64,000 nt of DNA from Lyophyllum atratum (lineage: Eukaryota > Basidiomycota > Agaricomycetes > Agaricales > Lyophyllaceae): positions 2,046,001-2,110,000 of the forward strand of contig JACGCN010000004.1 in assembly GCA_014905825.1 (NCBI GenBank), in the 5' to 3' direction. The notes under the pieces were generated by a model. That model ran no database searches and was not told the DNA's origin. It saw only the letters and a program-made list of their open reading frames with translations. Of the stretch, positions 22,048-32,360 are shown piece by piece. Each line of letters starts with the position of its first letter. The first letter of the stretch is position 1. A program made the translations under genes and the position numbers.

Positions 22048-22149
22048 ACCCAGCACAACCATGCATAAACCAGAAAATGATCCCGGCAACCCCGGCAACC
22101 TAAAGATGAGTATTTCCCAATTGGGATTTGGCAGAGAATTTGGACCAAC

Positions 22150-22785
22150 GCAAGACCAACGCGTCGCGTCGTTGCCCTCGACGGTGACGGCGGCCCTTCA
22201 TGCTCAACGGCCATGATACCAATATGTCCGGAAGCCTTTAACAATCCATGTTCTATCAGATGACGCACTTGTGTACTCTTTTCGAAAGATATTCCGGTGA
22301 AAAGAGTCCCTCAAAGATATCCAAACTCAGTAGACCAGATGAGAATGTAGCGTGAAGGGCTTGCATTATGGCGTGGATGATTACTGGCGGCACTCAGGTA
22401 CCTCGAGAAATTCTACTCTAGGCTCGCTCCCATAAGTCGTTCCACTCATAGTCAGAAGACTGTTGAAGATCGGCATCTTATAGACGGGTGTAGGCAAAGA
22501 CTTGGCCTAGAAGATACAGGAGTTTGGCTTGCTAGTTCTGACATAATTTGCTCCCAAGACTTCGCTTTTGCTTTCCCTCAAGATTTGCGTGGCCACCCAG
22601 AGTTTGGTTGGGAATAGAGGAATTGGGCGGTGCTTGGAAGAGAGGTTCCGCGGCCCGAACAGGTCCATCCGACTTGGAAAATCCCATAAATGCATCTCGA
22701 GACTGAGAAGGCATGTCTTGTGAGCCAATTTCTGTGTGTAGCTGAGGCAGGAGGCAAGGAAACAAGATAGACGCGACGCATCGGT
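22150..22785. other. Interior of the MULE-like element
   Basis: About 640 bases between the end of the left arm and the start of the right arm. Short minus-strand frames around 22507-22788 overlap each other in three frames and have no recognisable domain. No transposase is seen. Confidence 0.5.
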
Positions 22786-22957
22786 CAAGATTCTCTGCGA
22801 AATCTCAATTGGGAAATACTCGTCTTTAGATTGCCGGGGTTGCCGGGATCATTTTCTTGGTCATAACGCATGATACGTCAATTTAAACTCAGCTTAACCA
22901 GTCCCTCTACTCGAGGTTTCCTCCGTTGAGGGGCTGGTCACGAGTCTAGAGAAGGGG

Positions 22958-23394
22958 TGCCTAGAAGCGTATCAAGCCTGAAGCTGAAGTTGTTGTTTAT
23001 CGTGTCGTTGAGGAACTTGAACTTGAAGTCGGTGCGTTCTGCTATCCTTTGCCTGTCATGTGATAGGTGGTCCGGGCGCAAAAATGACCTTTTTTGGAAA
23101 TCCGGGAAACGAATTGTCTCACCGCGGGTATCGAGGGCGCGCGTGAAATCAGACCATTATATCGCTGTCTCCGTCTCTCCGCATGCACTCCTCATCAACC
23201 TCATATGTTCAAGCAGATTCCGGTCTTCGGTAGCCCACATTGGGAGCGTATGATGGATATACCTCTAGGAAGAAGAACGAGGCGATTCGAGCATGTTCGA
23301 GGGTGGATGCGTTTTGTTGGTGTTGGATGGACGTGCCGCCGATTTCCTACTTCCACTGGCTCCCCTAGACTCGTCTGGCGCATAAACCACTGCT
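22958..23394. other. Spacer between the nested elements and the minisatellite
   Basis: No gene is supportable. The last 60 bases resemble part of the 154-bp unit that follows (TCGTCTGGCGCATAAACCACT, like the unit end CCCGCAAAACCACT). Confidence 0.4.
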
Positions 23395-23860
23395 CGTAGC
23401 GCCTGTCGACGAGGCACTGGATATGAGGTCGGTCGCGCCTCGCAGAAGACACGCAGGGATGGCGGTCTTGGGAACACGATCTTGTCTTGGAGTTCGTCCT
23501 GGGCGGCGGCGAGCGGCGAACTCCAAACCTATCTTGCACGCCACTCCTCGTAGCGCCTGTCGACGAGGCACTGGATACGAGGGCGGTCGCGCCTGTGCGA
23601 AGACACGTAGGGATGGCGTCTGGCGAAAACCATCTTGCCTGGATTTCGTCGTGGGCGGCGGCGAGCGGCGACCTCCAAGCCTGTCCCGCAAAACCACTCC
23701 TCGTAGCGCCTATTGACGAGCACTGGCTACGGGGGAGGTCGTGCCTCGTAGAAGACATGCAGGGATGGCGGACTGGCTATAGCGCCTGTTGGCGAGCACT
23801 GGCTACAGGGGAGGTTGTGCCTCGTAGGGATGGCGGTCTGGCGTAATAGAGACATTCACT
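23395..23860 (+). repeat. Minisatellite, unit about 154 bp, three units plus a shortened one
   Basis: Unit anchor CGTAGCGCCTGTCGACGAGG recurs at 23395, 23549 and, changed to CGTAGCGCCTATTGACGAG, at 23702; a shortened unit starts at about 23780. Each unit includes GTCGCGCCT, AGACACG.AGGGATGGCG and GGGCGGCGGCGAGCGGCGA. Open frames on both strands across it are by-products of the repeat. Confidence 0.75.
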
Positions 23861-23864
23861 GCGC

Positions 23865-24655
23865 TACGAGATTGATTTGTATGGTATGACCCTCTATTGA
23901 CTACGAGGCTACGATGTCAAAGAGAGAGTGGACAACCGATAGATCCAGGGGAGTAGCCTCTCCTACTGGGATGCTGCGATGTCGGAGGGCCTCTGCTAGC
24001 AGGCTACAACGACGATGAGACGTTTCGGAGCGGGTCGGCGGGTCCGGCCGATGGATGTCTGGAAAATTATTTTCTCTTTGGACCCGTGTGGAAGGCGGAC
24101 GGCGTGTCCTTGATCCTGCTCCGTTCAACGATCAAAAATGGTCGTCGAGGGTGGAGGTGTTGAACCGCCCAGGAAGTGTCCTTCCCCGCATTTCCCGACT
24201 GATGATGAGCGCGATGGGCCCGCGTTTTTCTCGGGCACGTCACCCTGACCTGTTTGTGCTGATCCGCCAGTTAATGGCTCAGAGGGTCACGGTTGCACTG
24301 CTCGCGAAGTATGTGTAGGATGCCTTTGAGGTCTTCTATGCGGGGCCATGTTAGTGTATGATAAGATGTGAATCGATTCAGACGTCTATCGACGTTGTTG
24401 AATTTGCATGCATGCTCTAAGGGAAGATGAACATTCTCAATTGATGCAGTCCTGGAAGACGGGGAGTTATGTCCAGCATGCAGGGAACTGCTGCCGGGCT
24501 CCCACAGGGTTTTACCCGTGCTGTCCTGCCGCGAGGGCCGGGGACTGCTGTTAATTGGGTTTGGGCAATCGCCCCCCTTAGTAGGTATGTGTGTTCCGTG
24601 GGTTCGAAGTATTGGTTTCTAGAGACCTAGTTACATAAGTAGAGGCCCACGGTAA
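23865..24655. other. Intergenic, nothing recognised
   Basis: About 800 bases with only short open frames. No repeat, domain or splice pattern supports a gene. Confidence 0.4.
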
Positions 24656-24659
24656 ACTG

Positions 24660-24855
24660 GCTGTTCCAATTGGGGACCGTGTCAGTATAATAAACTCCTC
24701 CTCCTCCTCCGCACAAAAACGTGATATTATAGGTCTGACTACATACGGGAGACTACGTCGATGAAGGAAGTCACGAAAGATCCGGAAAGCATGGATGTTC
24801 ACGGTAAAATATTTGCGTGCGACGTTGTGAGTGAGGACATCGCCGCGTTATTGTT
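24660..24855 (-). pseudogene. Debris: NACHT-gene fragment plus SRD5A exon-1 relic
   Basis: Bases 24664-24710 (GTTCCAATTGGGGACCGTGT on) are nearly identical to 28497-28545, which encodes FIILTRSPIGTA in the NACHT exon of the gene upstream. They are followed at about 24758-24850 by sequence matching SRD5A exon 1 (GTCACGAAAGATCCGGAAAG, TATTTGCGTGCGACGTTGT), seen again at 30865-30960 and, diverged, in the intact gene at 33310-33390. Neither part is functional. They lie just 3' of the chimeric NLR and mark a rearrangement. Confidence 0.6.
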
Positions 24856-24906
24856 GCGTTATCGTTACCTACCACCTAGAACAACGTAGACATATGTACA
24901 ATTGGG

Positions 24907-27900
24907 CTACATTATATTTTCGATATCTTCGTAATGGGCATACAGGGTATCTGCCTCCTCTCCAGTGGGACTCAAACTCGAATCCTCCAATCTCCGAAGA
25001 AAGAGCCGACACCGAATTTCGCCCTGCGCACCCGCTTTCACCGAGGAATACATCCGAAGGGATTCCCCGAATGCCTCCCTGGCGTCGAGTCTTTCGCCCA
25101 TCTTCGCCCAAGCACGCCCCATGTGCTCCAGTGCTTCAGCAATATCTATCGGAGAGCCGTACGACTTAGAACTCTCGAGAGCTTGGATCAACAACTTGAG
25201 CGCAGCGTCATAGTCACCTGTTGCGATAGAAGCACGAGCGAGCATTCTCAATGGGTCTGATAGGTATTCAAAATATCCGCTTTGTCTCAATTCCTCCATG
25301 GCCAATGTTGCCCAGGTCTTAACCTGATCATAATTTAGCTGGAGGCGGTAAACCACCGCCAGCTGGTGCGCGCATTTAGCCGCCTGAAAAATATCCCCGA
25401 GCTCTGCAGATGCAGCCCTGGCGCGCTGCATGAGATTGATGGCGTCGATGTAGCTCCCTTGGCTTCCTCCATACTGCCATCGCAAAGTTCCAGAATGATA
25501 GAGACACAAGGAAAGACCGTGGGGGTCGTCAATGGCTTCGAATTCTAATCGCGCCTTCTCAATCAGTGCTTTCTCGTCTTGGTATACCGAATGCCTACGC
25601 GTAGTATTGACAGTTGCGACCTCGAGGAGGCACTCAGCAGCTTGTTTCATATCACGGATCGAGAGAAACGAGTCGCGTGCGAGGGTATAATGTTCCCGGG
25701 CATCATCGTATTGATCGATGTCAGCCAAGATGTCGCCACAGCACAGATGGATTGCACCGAGGAGGTTGGAATTGTTTTTCATGTCATGTACGAGCTTCAA
25801 AGCATGTTGGATGACGTCGGTACGCGGCCTAGTCGAGTGTTGGTGCCTCGCTAGTGCAAGGAGGGAACTGATCAGTTTTGGTGTGGGCTGCGTGCTCTCA
25901 AGCAAAATGCCCTGTAAATTTCCTTCCTCAATGGAAAGTGCTGCGGTATGGTCTTTGTGCATGTCATCCTTGCGGGAGGACGTGTGCTGCGACAAAAAGT
26001 TGCACGCTGATTCGATCATCGAGATGCGGATGGCAGGAGGAAAGCGGGATGGATCAAGGATGTAGCGTCTGATGACTGGAAGAACAACGAAAGTGGAATT
26101 TTGCTCCTCTACCAGGGATATTTCCCTGAGAACTGCGAGTGCACCACTCAGATTTGGCAAGCTACGTGCCCACCAGTTTTTTAGCTTGTTGTAAGTAGTT
26201 CCGACCGGCAACATAGCAAGAGTCGCAAGTAGGTTGAATGCCTTCGGATGTCGCTCCATGGAAGGACCATACACAGACAGGCCAATACATATATCCATAC
26301 TGTGCTCCTTGTCAGATCCTTGTTCAAGCATCGCAGTACCATTTTCATTGTACTCCTTCACCAGGTCCTCCGCCGACAGTCCGGTGAGTTTTCCAACCTT
26401 AGCCATGAGTGTTATAGCCAATGGCATATGCCCGACTAGTTCGAGCAATTCTGGAAGATTGACGTCGTCACGGCCATTGGCGTAGATGTTTGAATATATT
26501 CTACGTGCTGCATCAGAATCAACAGCGGGTAGATTCACGACGTGCCATTGGATATCGTCGCAAGGTGGAATGGCGGATCTCATGGTGACGAGAAAGGAAA
26601 TACGAGGTACTTGGCTGATATCTCGAAGTATCTGCTCAACCTCAGCCCGCCCTCCAACAATGCTCCAGGGCGTTTCGAAATTATCGAGCAGAAGAACGAG
26701 GCCCTCAGACGACTGGAGTTCAAAAATGATGTCATCGTGAGTGTTTCCCGTGTTCCGCGTGGTGCCCAGGGATGAGTACAGGGTATCGAGGAAGAGAGAG
26801 ACGGATGTAGCCTTCACACACGGCACCCAAACACGGCTACCATCAGGGAGATACTGCTTCATGTCAGGATGGGCCATGATTGCACGCGCCGTGCATGTCT
26901 TTCCCATCCCACCAGGCCCTAGAAGACAGACTCGAGGACGCTCCTGACCATCCGAGACGTTCATCAGTACACGGACAAGCTCAGCCACAAGGGCATCACG
27001 GCCGTGAAAATTGCCCGTGTTTGCAGGAATTCGAGCGCGGGTGCCTAATTGCGGTGAAGACGAGACTGCGGTTGGACGGTTCACGTCATATAGGATGGCT
27101 TCGGCGTCCTTCATCGTAGTTTTCATGTCTTCTACATCTTCCATCGTAGTTTTCACGCCATCTTGCATGATATTGAGCAGCTGCTGCTGGTTGGAATGGA
27201 AGATACGAATCTGTTTTTCCAAGTTGCGGAGGACATTGCCTTGATCGATTCCGCGTGTGAGCTAGCGAGGATATGGTTTTAGATCAAGAAACTATCATAG
27301 CGTTTTCCAAGGGTATCTCACATTGAATCGTTCTAAGGAATTGTTTAAACGATCCATACATTTCCGTACTTTCTCCTCCTTGAAGCTCTTATAATTCATC
27401 ACGAGCAGAGGATCTTGCGATGCGATTTGGTCGAGCTTCGATTGAATGTACGTCAGGTCCCTAATACATAAGGACAGGAATATCAATTGTAGCATCAATG
27501 AATAAGGGAGGGTGACATCACTTACTTCTCCAGAGAGTTTATGTCCTCCTTTAGCTTCGCCTGAATGTCTTCTGCCTTCTTCCCCTTTAGTTCGCTGACC
27601 AGAGCGGCGGCGAGTGTCTGGATCCGAAGCTTCAGCTCTTCTACCCGCTCCAAACTAGCATGGCTTTCCTACATATCAAGAAGGTGAACACGCACATCGC
27701 AGTAAAATCCACTCCCTATACTTTACCTCACAGCCCTTGATTAAATTCGTCGCAATCTTCACAGCTCCAACACCAGGAATAGGTATTTCCTGGGCAACTG
27801 TCTCTAGTATTTTGAGAAACTCTTTTCCTCTCTCGCCCGCATATTCACCAGCCGTTGGTTCGAGGAATGCGCGAGCGCCTTCGTGCGCTTCGTCATGGCG

Positions 27901-28871
27901 AAATTTTTGATCTGCGGAGAGAGATATTTCTTCTACAATCCCATGCGAACAGAAGGCCTTTGAACGAAGCATATGTTGGATGTGGAGCTCCGGACGGCTG
28001 ACTAACAGGAAACAGAGCGGCACGTTATGTTTATAGACGAGATTGGCGATGAGTGCTAAGATGTGAGTTTGGACCCTGTCGGATGCCTTCCCCCCACATT
28101 CATCAAGACCGTCGATGACGACGAGGAACGGCACTGGAGTAGGTAGCGCATCAGCTGATGACCCCAGTGATTCGAATGGGCGGACAATCAGGTCGTTTAT
28201 TTGAACGTCCAGTGACTTGTCAAAAATCGAGAAATCCGACGCGACGATGGAATCTATTCTGGAGCGCATTCCCGGAATGCGCATCGCGATCTGATAGGCG
28301 AGTGTAGGGAAGACATATTTTGCTGTACCACGGCCTGCGGACCCGAGCGAGAAAAAGAAACTCCCAGCCAAGATCTTTCTCTCCTCATAGATCTCTGAAA
28401 CCGTCTGCGCGACAGCCGACTTTCCTGCACCAGCAGGTCCATGAAGCCATAGGATCCTTGCGCGACCCGAGATAGGGTTACAGCCCGATTCGGCGGTTCC
28501 AATTGGGGACCGTGTCAGTATAATGAACTCCCCCTCCTCCTCCTCATCCTCGTCCATCTTATGATGTGAATGTTGAACGTCTTCTACCCACGATTCGATA
28601 TGCTGTAAGGTTGTTTTCCGAGTTCCAGGTGGGCATTTCGGCGGTGGATGTCGCTCGAAGGAGTCGTGAGTACCACCGAGAGCGCTTGCAGCCTTCAAGG
28701 CCACTATGCCTAGTGTAGAGTATAAAGTTCATTGACGTTGAATGAACGACGATCCTGGAGCGCACCATTTCCCGCTCCTCCCCAGCCGTCAACCGTGTGC
28801 TGATCCCCTTGAACAGCAGTGAAGCTGCCACCTGTGATTGTGATACTTGTAGCAGCGTGAAATAGCGACAT
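24907..28871 (-). CDS. Double-NTPase NLR: NACHT, helical domain, NB-ARC-like NTPase, TPR (NLR copy 2)
   Basis: Five phase-keeping exons: 28871-28766, 28709-27727, 27668-27526, 27460-27322 and 27261-24907 (about 1,241 residues). The start MSLFHAATSITITGGSFTA is typical of agaricomycete NACHT proteins. NACHT Walker A HGPAGAGKS (about residue 127) and Walker B FLVVIDGLDEC follow. The NACHT part stops at LSADQKFRHDEAHEG and joins at PTAGEYAG the exon-2 sequence of NLR copy 1. From there the protein parallels copy 1: helical domain, GPGGMGKT, LVLLLDNFE, GHMPLA, TPRs. The frame is open across the join. Identity with copy 1 is very high over the NTPase core and lower in the TPRs. Role in non-self recognition or cell death is inferred from family. 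The first intron (GTGCGC...CACTAG, 56 nt) is the least certain. Confidence 0.8.
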
Positions 28872-29265
28872 TGCCGTATTCTTGAATTAGGGCCTGAAGG
28901 TGGCAGTTACAAGGCAAACATGGGGAGTTATAGGTTCTAAACCATAACTTCATGGACGTTGTGGTAGACGTTGTCGAGATACGAGGAGGTCTAAGCCAAA
29001 TGGTCAAGTTGAACAAACGATGACCTGTCAACCGGCACGTGTAGGTGGTGATGGAGGCAGCCTTGAGGCACTGGGCAGCCACAGACCGAATCCCGATTAT
29101 CGACATCTAATCTCTATTGATCTGTCCCTTGCGTCAGATCTGAGAAAGCAGATACGCGAAGCAATCCGAAAGCTCACAGTCTGAGTCACGCAGGAGGAAT
29201 GCAAAGGGTATCATTCATGTATCACCCGCATTAGGCAGATATACGCATACAAAATGCAGATCGTT
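28872..29265. other. Upstream region of NLR copy 2
   Basis: Presumed promoter and spacer. A minus-strand frame of 105 codons (29106-28789) overlaps the start of the NLR gene in another frame and has no support. Confidence 0.4.
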
Positions 29266-29269
29266 TTAC

Positions 29270-29510
29270 AGCGAATACGGCACCACGGCCTTGCGTCCCA
29301 CAGGACGCGCCGAGCGAAGCGCTGCTGCCCTGGTGCTACGCGTTCTGCCCATGGACGGGGCGGGCAATGATGAGACAAGCCTCTGCGATGAGGAAGATAT
29401 GCGGTGCGGTCAGCGCCGGGGGGAAATGCCGCGCAAAAGCGGACGCGGGCGGGAACGATGTTGTCCCGAGGGACATCCAGGTGGACGGTGGTGATCGTAA
29501 GAGTGATGTT
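29270..29510 (-). pseudogene. SRD5A-like C-terminal fragment (fragment G), diverged
   Basis: Minus-strand translation gives STWMSLGTTSFPPASAFARH and APHIFLIAEACLI, then PVHGQ, aligning with STWTSFATILYW and PPHIFLIAEVLLMLPRAVRGH of the intact gene. It is more diverged than copies A and B. It opens directly into the 3'-flank repeat at 29515. Confidence 0.65.
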
Positions 29511-29514
29511 GCGG

Positions 29515-29775
29515 TTTCGCGGGCTCGAAGCCAGACTGGCGCGTTCTCGGGTGCACTTCGTTTCATTGCGGCTGCGGCAAGAGTGGCTGCAATGTAGAGA
29601 CCAGGTATGCTGAACGAAACGTCACTGTGAGTCGAAAGCTGAAAGGGAAGAAGTATGACATGGGAGGAATGCGGTGTGAAGGGTATCGTCCGCGTATAGT
29701 GCGCGTTACACAGGTATATAGCACGTACAGCATGGCCGTGGTCAACACTGGCCTTGGGTATCACAATGAAACATG
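29515..29775. repeat. SRD5A 3'-flank repeat, copy at the 30-kb locus
   Basis: Carries CGGGCTCGAAGCCAGACTGG, GGCAAGAGTGGCTGCAA, GGAATGCGGTGTGAAGGGTA and GGCCGTGGTCAACACTGGCC in the same order as 13690-13985. Confidence 0.7.
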
Positions 29776-29784
29776 CGCCATGTT

Positions 29785-30005
29785 CCCATTCCATCGTCCA
29801 TTGTCCAACCAATCGAGAATCCAATCCAAAACATAAAAGAATTCCAAAGCGAAAAGGGTACGACGTCCGGATACGCCGCTCCAAAGCGCTGATAGTACCA
29901 TTGGTCAATGAAACACGTGTTTTGTTCCCAACGTCCAACGTCCATCGTCCATCCAATTCAAAATCCAATCCAAAAAAGTAGCGCTGGTGTTACCACTGGC
30001 GCCCA
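29785..30005 (-). repeat. SRD5A 3' tandem units at copy B
   Basis: ATACGCCGCTCCAAAGCGCT at about 29873 and flanking ATCCAATCCA and AATGGACGATGG-like spacers repeat the last codons and 3' sequence of copy B, as in the arrays at 14.1 and 32.2 kb. Confidence 0.6.
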
Positions 30006-30960
30006 CGCACAGCGGGGGGAAGCCTAAGCAAAATGTCTGCGATGAGGAATATGTGCGGTGGCTTTGGGGGCCGGCACGAACGCCTGTGCGGGGGCCGTTG
30101 CGTGCCAATATAACGTCGTCGCGAAGGACGTCCAGGTGGATGGGGAGAGGAGAGCGAGGAGGGACGGAGGGGTAAGAAGAGAGGGCAGGGCGGCGGGTGA
30201 GAAAGGGAGAGGCGCAGCGGCGAGTGCGAGCCCTGTCCTTTCGATCACATTGACAAGCAATTAGGGAATGGGACACATTTGATCGCCCCGCCTTGGAGGA
30301 TGGTGTAATTCTCCCCTGCTCTGGCTTTCCCTGGCTCTTTCTTGGTTTGGGCCTTGCATCGGATGTCGAGGAGGATCTCGTCGTGGTAGGTGTTACCCGC
30401 AAAGCCCGAGGCCAGAGTGCCGCGCCCAGGACGAAGGTCGGGCAGGATAGGAGGCGGGACCGAGTGATAGGTGGGGGCTGGCCCGGCGGAGATGTCGGCG
30501 TCCACGAGGGCACGTTAATGGTGTTGGAGGCGACGGTGACGAGAGGAAATATGAGGTGGGATTTTGAGCAAGACGGCGTGCGGAGGGGAGACAAGATGGC
30601 GCGGTTTTGTGTAGTTGACGAGGTAGAGGGCGGCGAGAAGGGATTGTGGGGGGGGTGAGACTCGGAGGCTTGGAGTTGGAGGACAACGAGAGCGGGGAGG
30701 TGATGAAGGTGCAGAGAAAGAGGAGGGGAGAGACCAACTCCATCACGATCTAAGATTGAATGCCTGGGTGGAGAGAAGAGTTGGAGAGGGGAGGCGGGGA
30801 AGAGACGCGTACCATGGACGAAAAAGATGCTGTCACAGCCGGAGGCCGAAAGGCGCGTCGATGGAGAAAGTCACGAAAGATCCGGAAAGGATGTTCAGCG
30901 AAAAGTATTTGCGCGCGACGTTGTACGGAAACGTTGCCTGGTTGAGTGAGGACATCGTCG
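29990..30960 (-). pseudogene. SRD5A-like pseudogene (copy B)
   Basis: Fragments of the intact gene appear in order but in three frames: SPLRTPSCSKSHLIFPLVTV, then GFAGNTYHDEILLDIRCKAQ, then ERTGLALAAAPLPFSPAALP, then STWTSFATTLYWHATAPAQA. Several small indels separate them, the PNYLCEWIEW segment is damaged, and the N-terminal exon is only partly recognisable at 30865-30960. No complete product is possible. Confidence 0.75.
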
Positions 30961-30964
30961 TCGT

Positions 30965-31980
30965 GGTCGACGTCCTCGCGCCATATTGATGAGTTGTTTA
31001 ATTTTGTTTACTCACACTGTATCGCAGCTTGACACCGTTCTCTCATCTTCCAGCCCGGCCTCTAAGTCGACGACAACCTGGTTACATTACAGACGGTAAC
31101 CTGGGTATCTACGAAGTTGGAAATCTAACTTGTACCATGAGATGGGGGCAGGGCAGGGCTTGTACGAGTCACCCAGAATTTCATGCATCATGCTTCGAAC
31201 TTGACATGCATGCTTCGCAAGTCCTGCCTTCGTCCAGTTGGCAAAGGCCCGTGTAATACTCCCAGCGTGAGCTCTCAGTTGCTTGAAGGCCCTTAGGGAA
31301 CTCAGTGTATCTCTTTCTCAGGAGGGAAGATTCGTCCGAAAGTATGAAGCAAAGTAGGTAGGTCCTAGGGCAATACAAGCGCGTCAACTTCTCTATGGAC
31401 GCGCGTTACACAGAACTTGTACTTGAAGCCGTCGTGAGATCCATGCCGCCCTCAGCTGCGTCATCGGTCAACAAGCTCACCTCGCCGGTCGACCATTGCG
31501 AAGGCTCGAGTGTGCATCCCTCGCGATCTTCAAGTTACGACAAACATGTACAGCACGGCCGTGATCAACACTGCCCTTTAGTACAAGAAATTACAATGAG
31601 ACACTTTTTTCGTTGAGTCGATCACCGCAACGACGGAGCCAGCCATCGCAGACCCCCACGTAGCTTTTGGAGCCCCTGGACGAAACTATTGGAGCCTCTG
31701 GACGAACCTACCATCCTCGTGGAAGGCATCCAGTCCGAGGCGCAATCATCACCGCCACCTCCCTCGCCCTCAGCGACACCTCCACGGCATTCGAGAACCG
31801 GCATTTGACTGATTGTGATCCCGCCCCGGAGGATTCGATCATGGGAGTTCCGAGTCGTTGGTTGATTCGGACTAGGTGATGGGCGATGAAACGAGCACTG
31901 GGCGATGGGGGATCTGATTGATGGAGCATCGTGAGCATTCGGTTCATGAAGGGAGAAAGTGCGTCACGAACCTGTTTGCT
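30965..31980. other. Intergenic with one small repeat fragment
   Basis: No gene seen. At 31545-31605 a short piece of the SRD5A 3'-flank repeat recurs (ACATGTACAGCACGGCCGTG, GATCAACACTGCC, AATGAGACAC). Short frames elsewhere lack support. Confidence 0.45.
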
Positions 31981-31984
31981 CGGT

Positions 31985-32350
31985 TTTGAGGTTCCCAAGT
32001 CTTTGCAAGAGATGTATGGCGAAACGACACGTCAGAGTGATTCGAAAGCCGAGAGGGAACAGGGAGGAACGCGGTGAGAAGGGTGGTATCGTCCGCGTGT
32101 AGTGCGCGTTATATAGGTATATAGCACGTAGAGCATGGCCGTGGTCGACAATGGCCTTGGGTAGTATCACTATGAAACATGCACGAGCCTGAGGTTCCCA
32201 TCGTCCATCCAATCCAGAAAAACAATCCAAAAACGTAAAAGCATTTCAAAGCAAAAACGATACGACGGCCACGTACGCCGCTCCAAAGCGCTGGTGGTAC
32301 AACTGATCAATGAAACAGGCGCCCTCTTTCGTCCATCCGATTCAAAAAAC
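31985..32350 (-). repeat. 3' flank and tandem 3' unit of the intact SRD5A-like gene
   Basis: 31985-32180 is the 3'-flank repeat (GGAACGCGGTGAGAAGGGTG, ATCGTCCGCGTGTAG, GGCCGTGGTCGACAATGGCC). 32190-32350 is a tandem copy of the gene end: CGTACGCCGCTCCAAAGCGCTGGTGGTAC at 32272-32300 repeats the terminal codons at 32400-32430, followed by a duplicated spacer. The unit lies after the stop codon at 32361-32363, so the intact gene is not disturbed. Confidence 0.65.
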
Positions 32351-32360
32351 ACCAAGCACC

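Larger units (their letters stand above)
15333..22071 (-). mobile_element. 6.7-kb DNA transposon with 8-bp target duplication carrying an exonuclease-transposase gene
   Basis: The ends are imperfect 25-base inverted repeats: GGTTTATACATGGTTGTGCT at 15333 and, reversed, GGTTTATGCATGGTTGTGCT ending at 22071. The 8-base sequence AGAAAATG flanks it at 15325-15332 and 22072-22079. The outer element's other arm (22840-22875 reversed) carries the same site with a single AGAAAATG, an empty-site control. Subterminal GGCAGATAACT motifs lie near the right end. One gene (21637-15504) fills the element. An 8-bp duplication fits hAT and the Kyakuja-Dileera-Zisupton group; the protein does not obviously match hAT. 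Superfamily left open. Confidence 0.8.
15233..22948. mobile_element. MULE-like non-autonomous element, outermost of a three-level nest
   Basis: Termini are long inverted repeats. The left arm is 15233-15332 and continues at 22080-about 22150. The right arm runs from 22948 back to about 22785. The arms share GAGTTTAAATTGACGTATCA, CGTTATGACCAAGAAAATG and ATCCCGGCAACCCCGGCAA, giving about 165-180 bp of inverted homology. Nine-base target duplications flank the element (15224-15232 and 22949-22957). Without its 6.7-kb passenger it would be just under 1 kb. The interior (22150-22785) holds no recognisable transposase, so it would have depended on an autonomous relative. The superfamily is inferred from duplication length and long termini. 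Confidence 0.75.

Noticed and set aside
29336..29968. A 210-codon minus-strand frame at the 29-kb locus as a gene
   Set aside because: It runs through tandem 3' units, the 3'-flank repeat and an SRD5A C-terminal fragment. The fusion is an accident of repeat arrangement.
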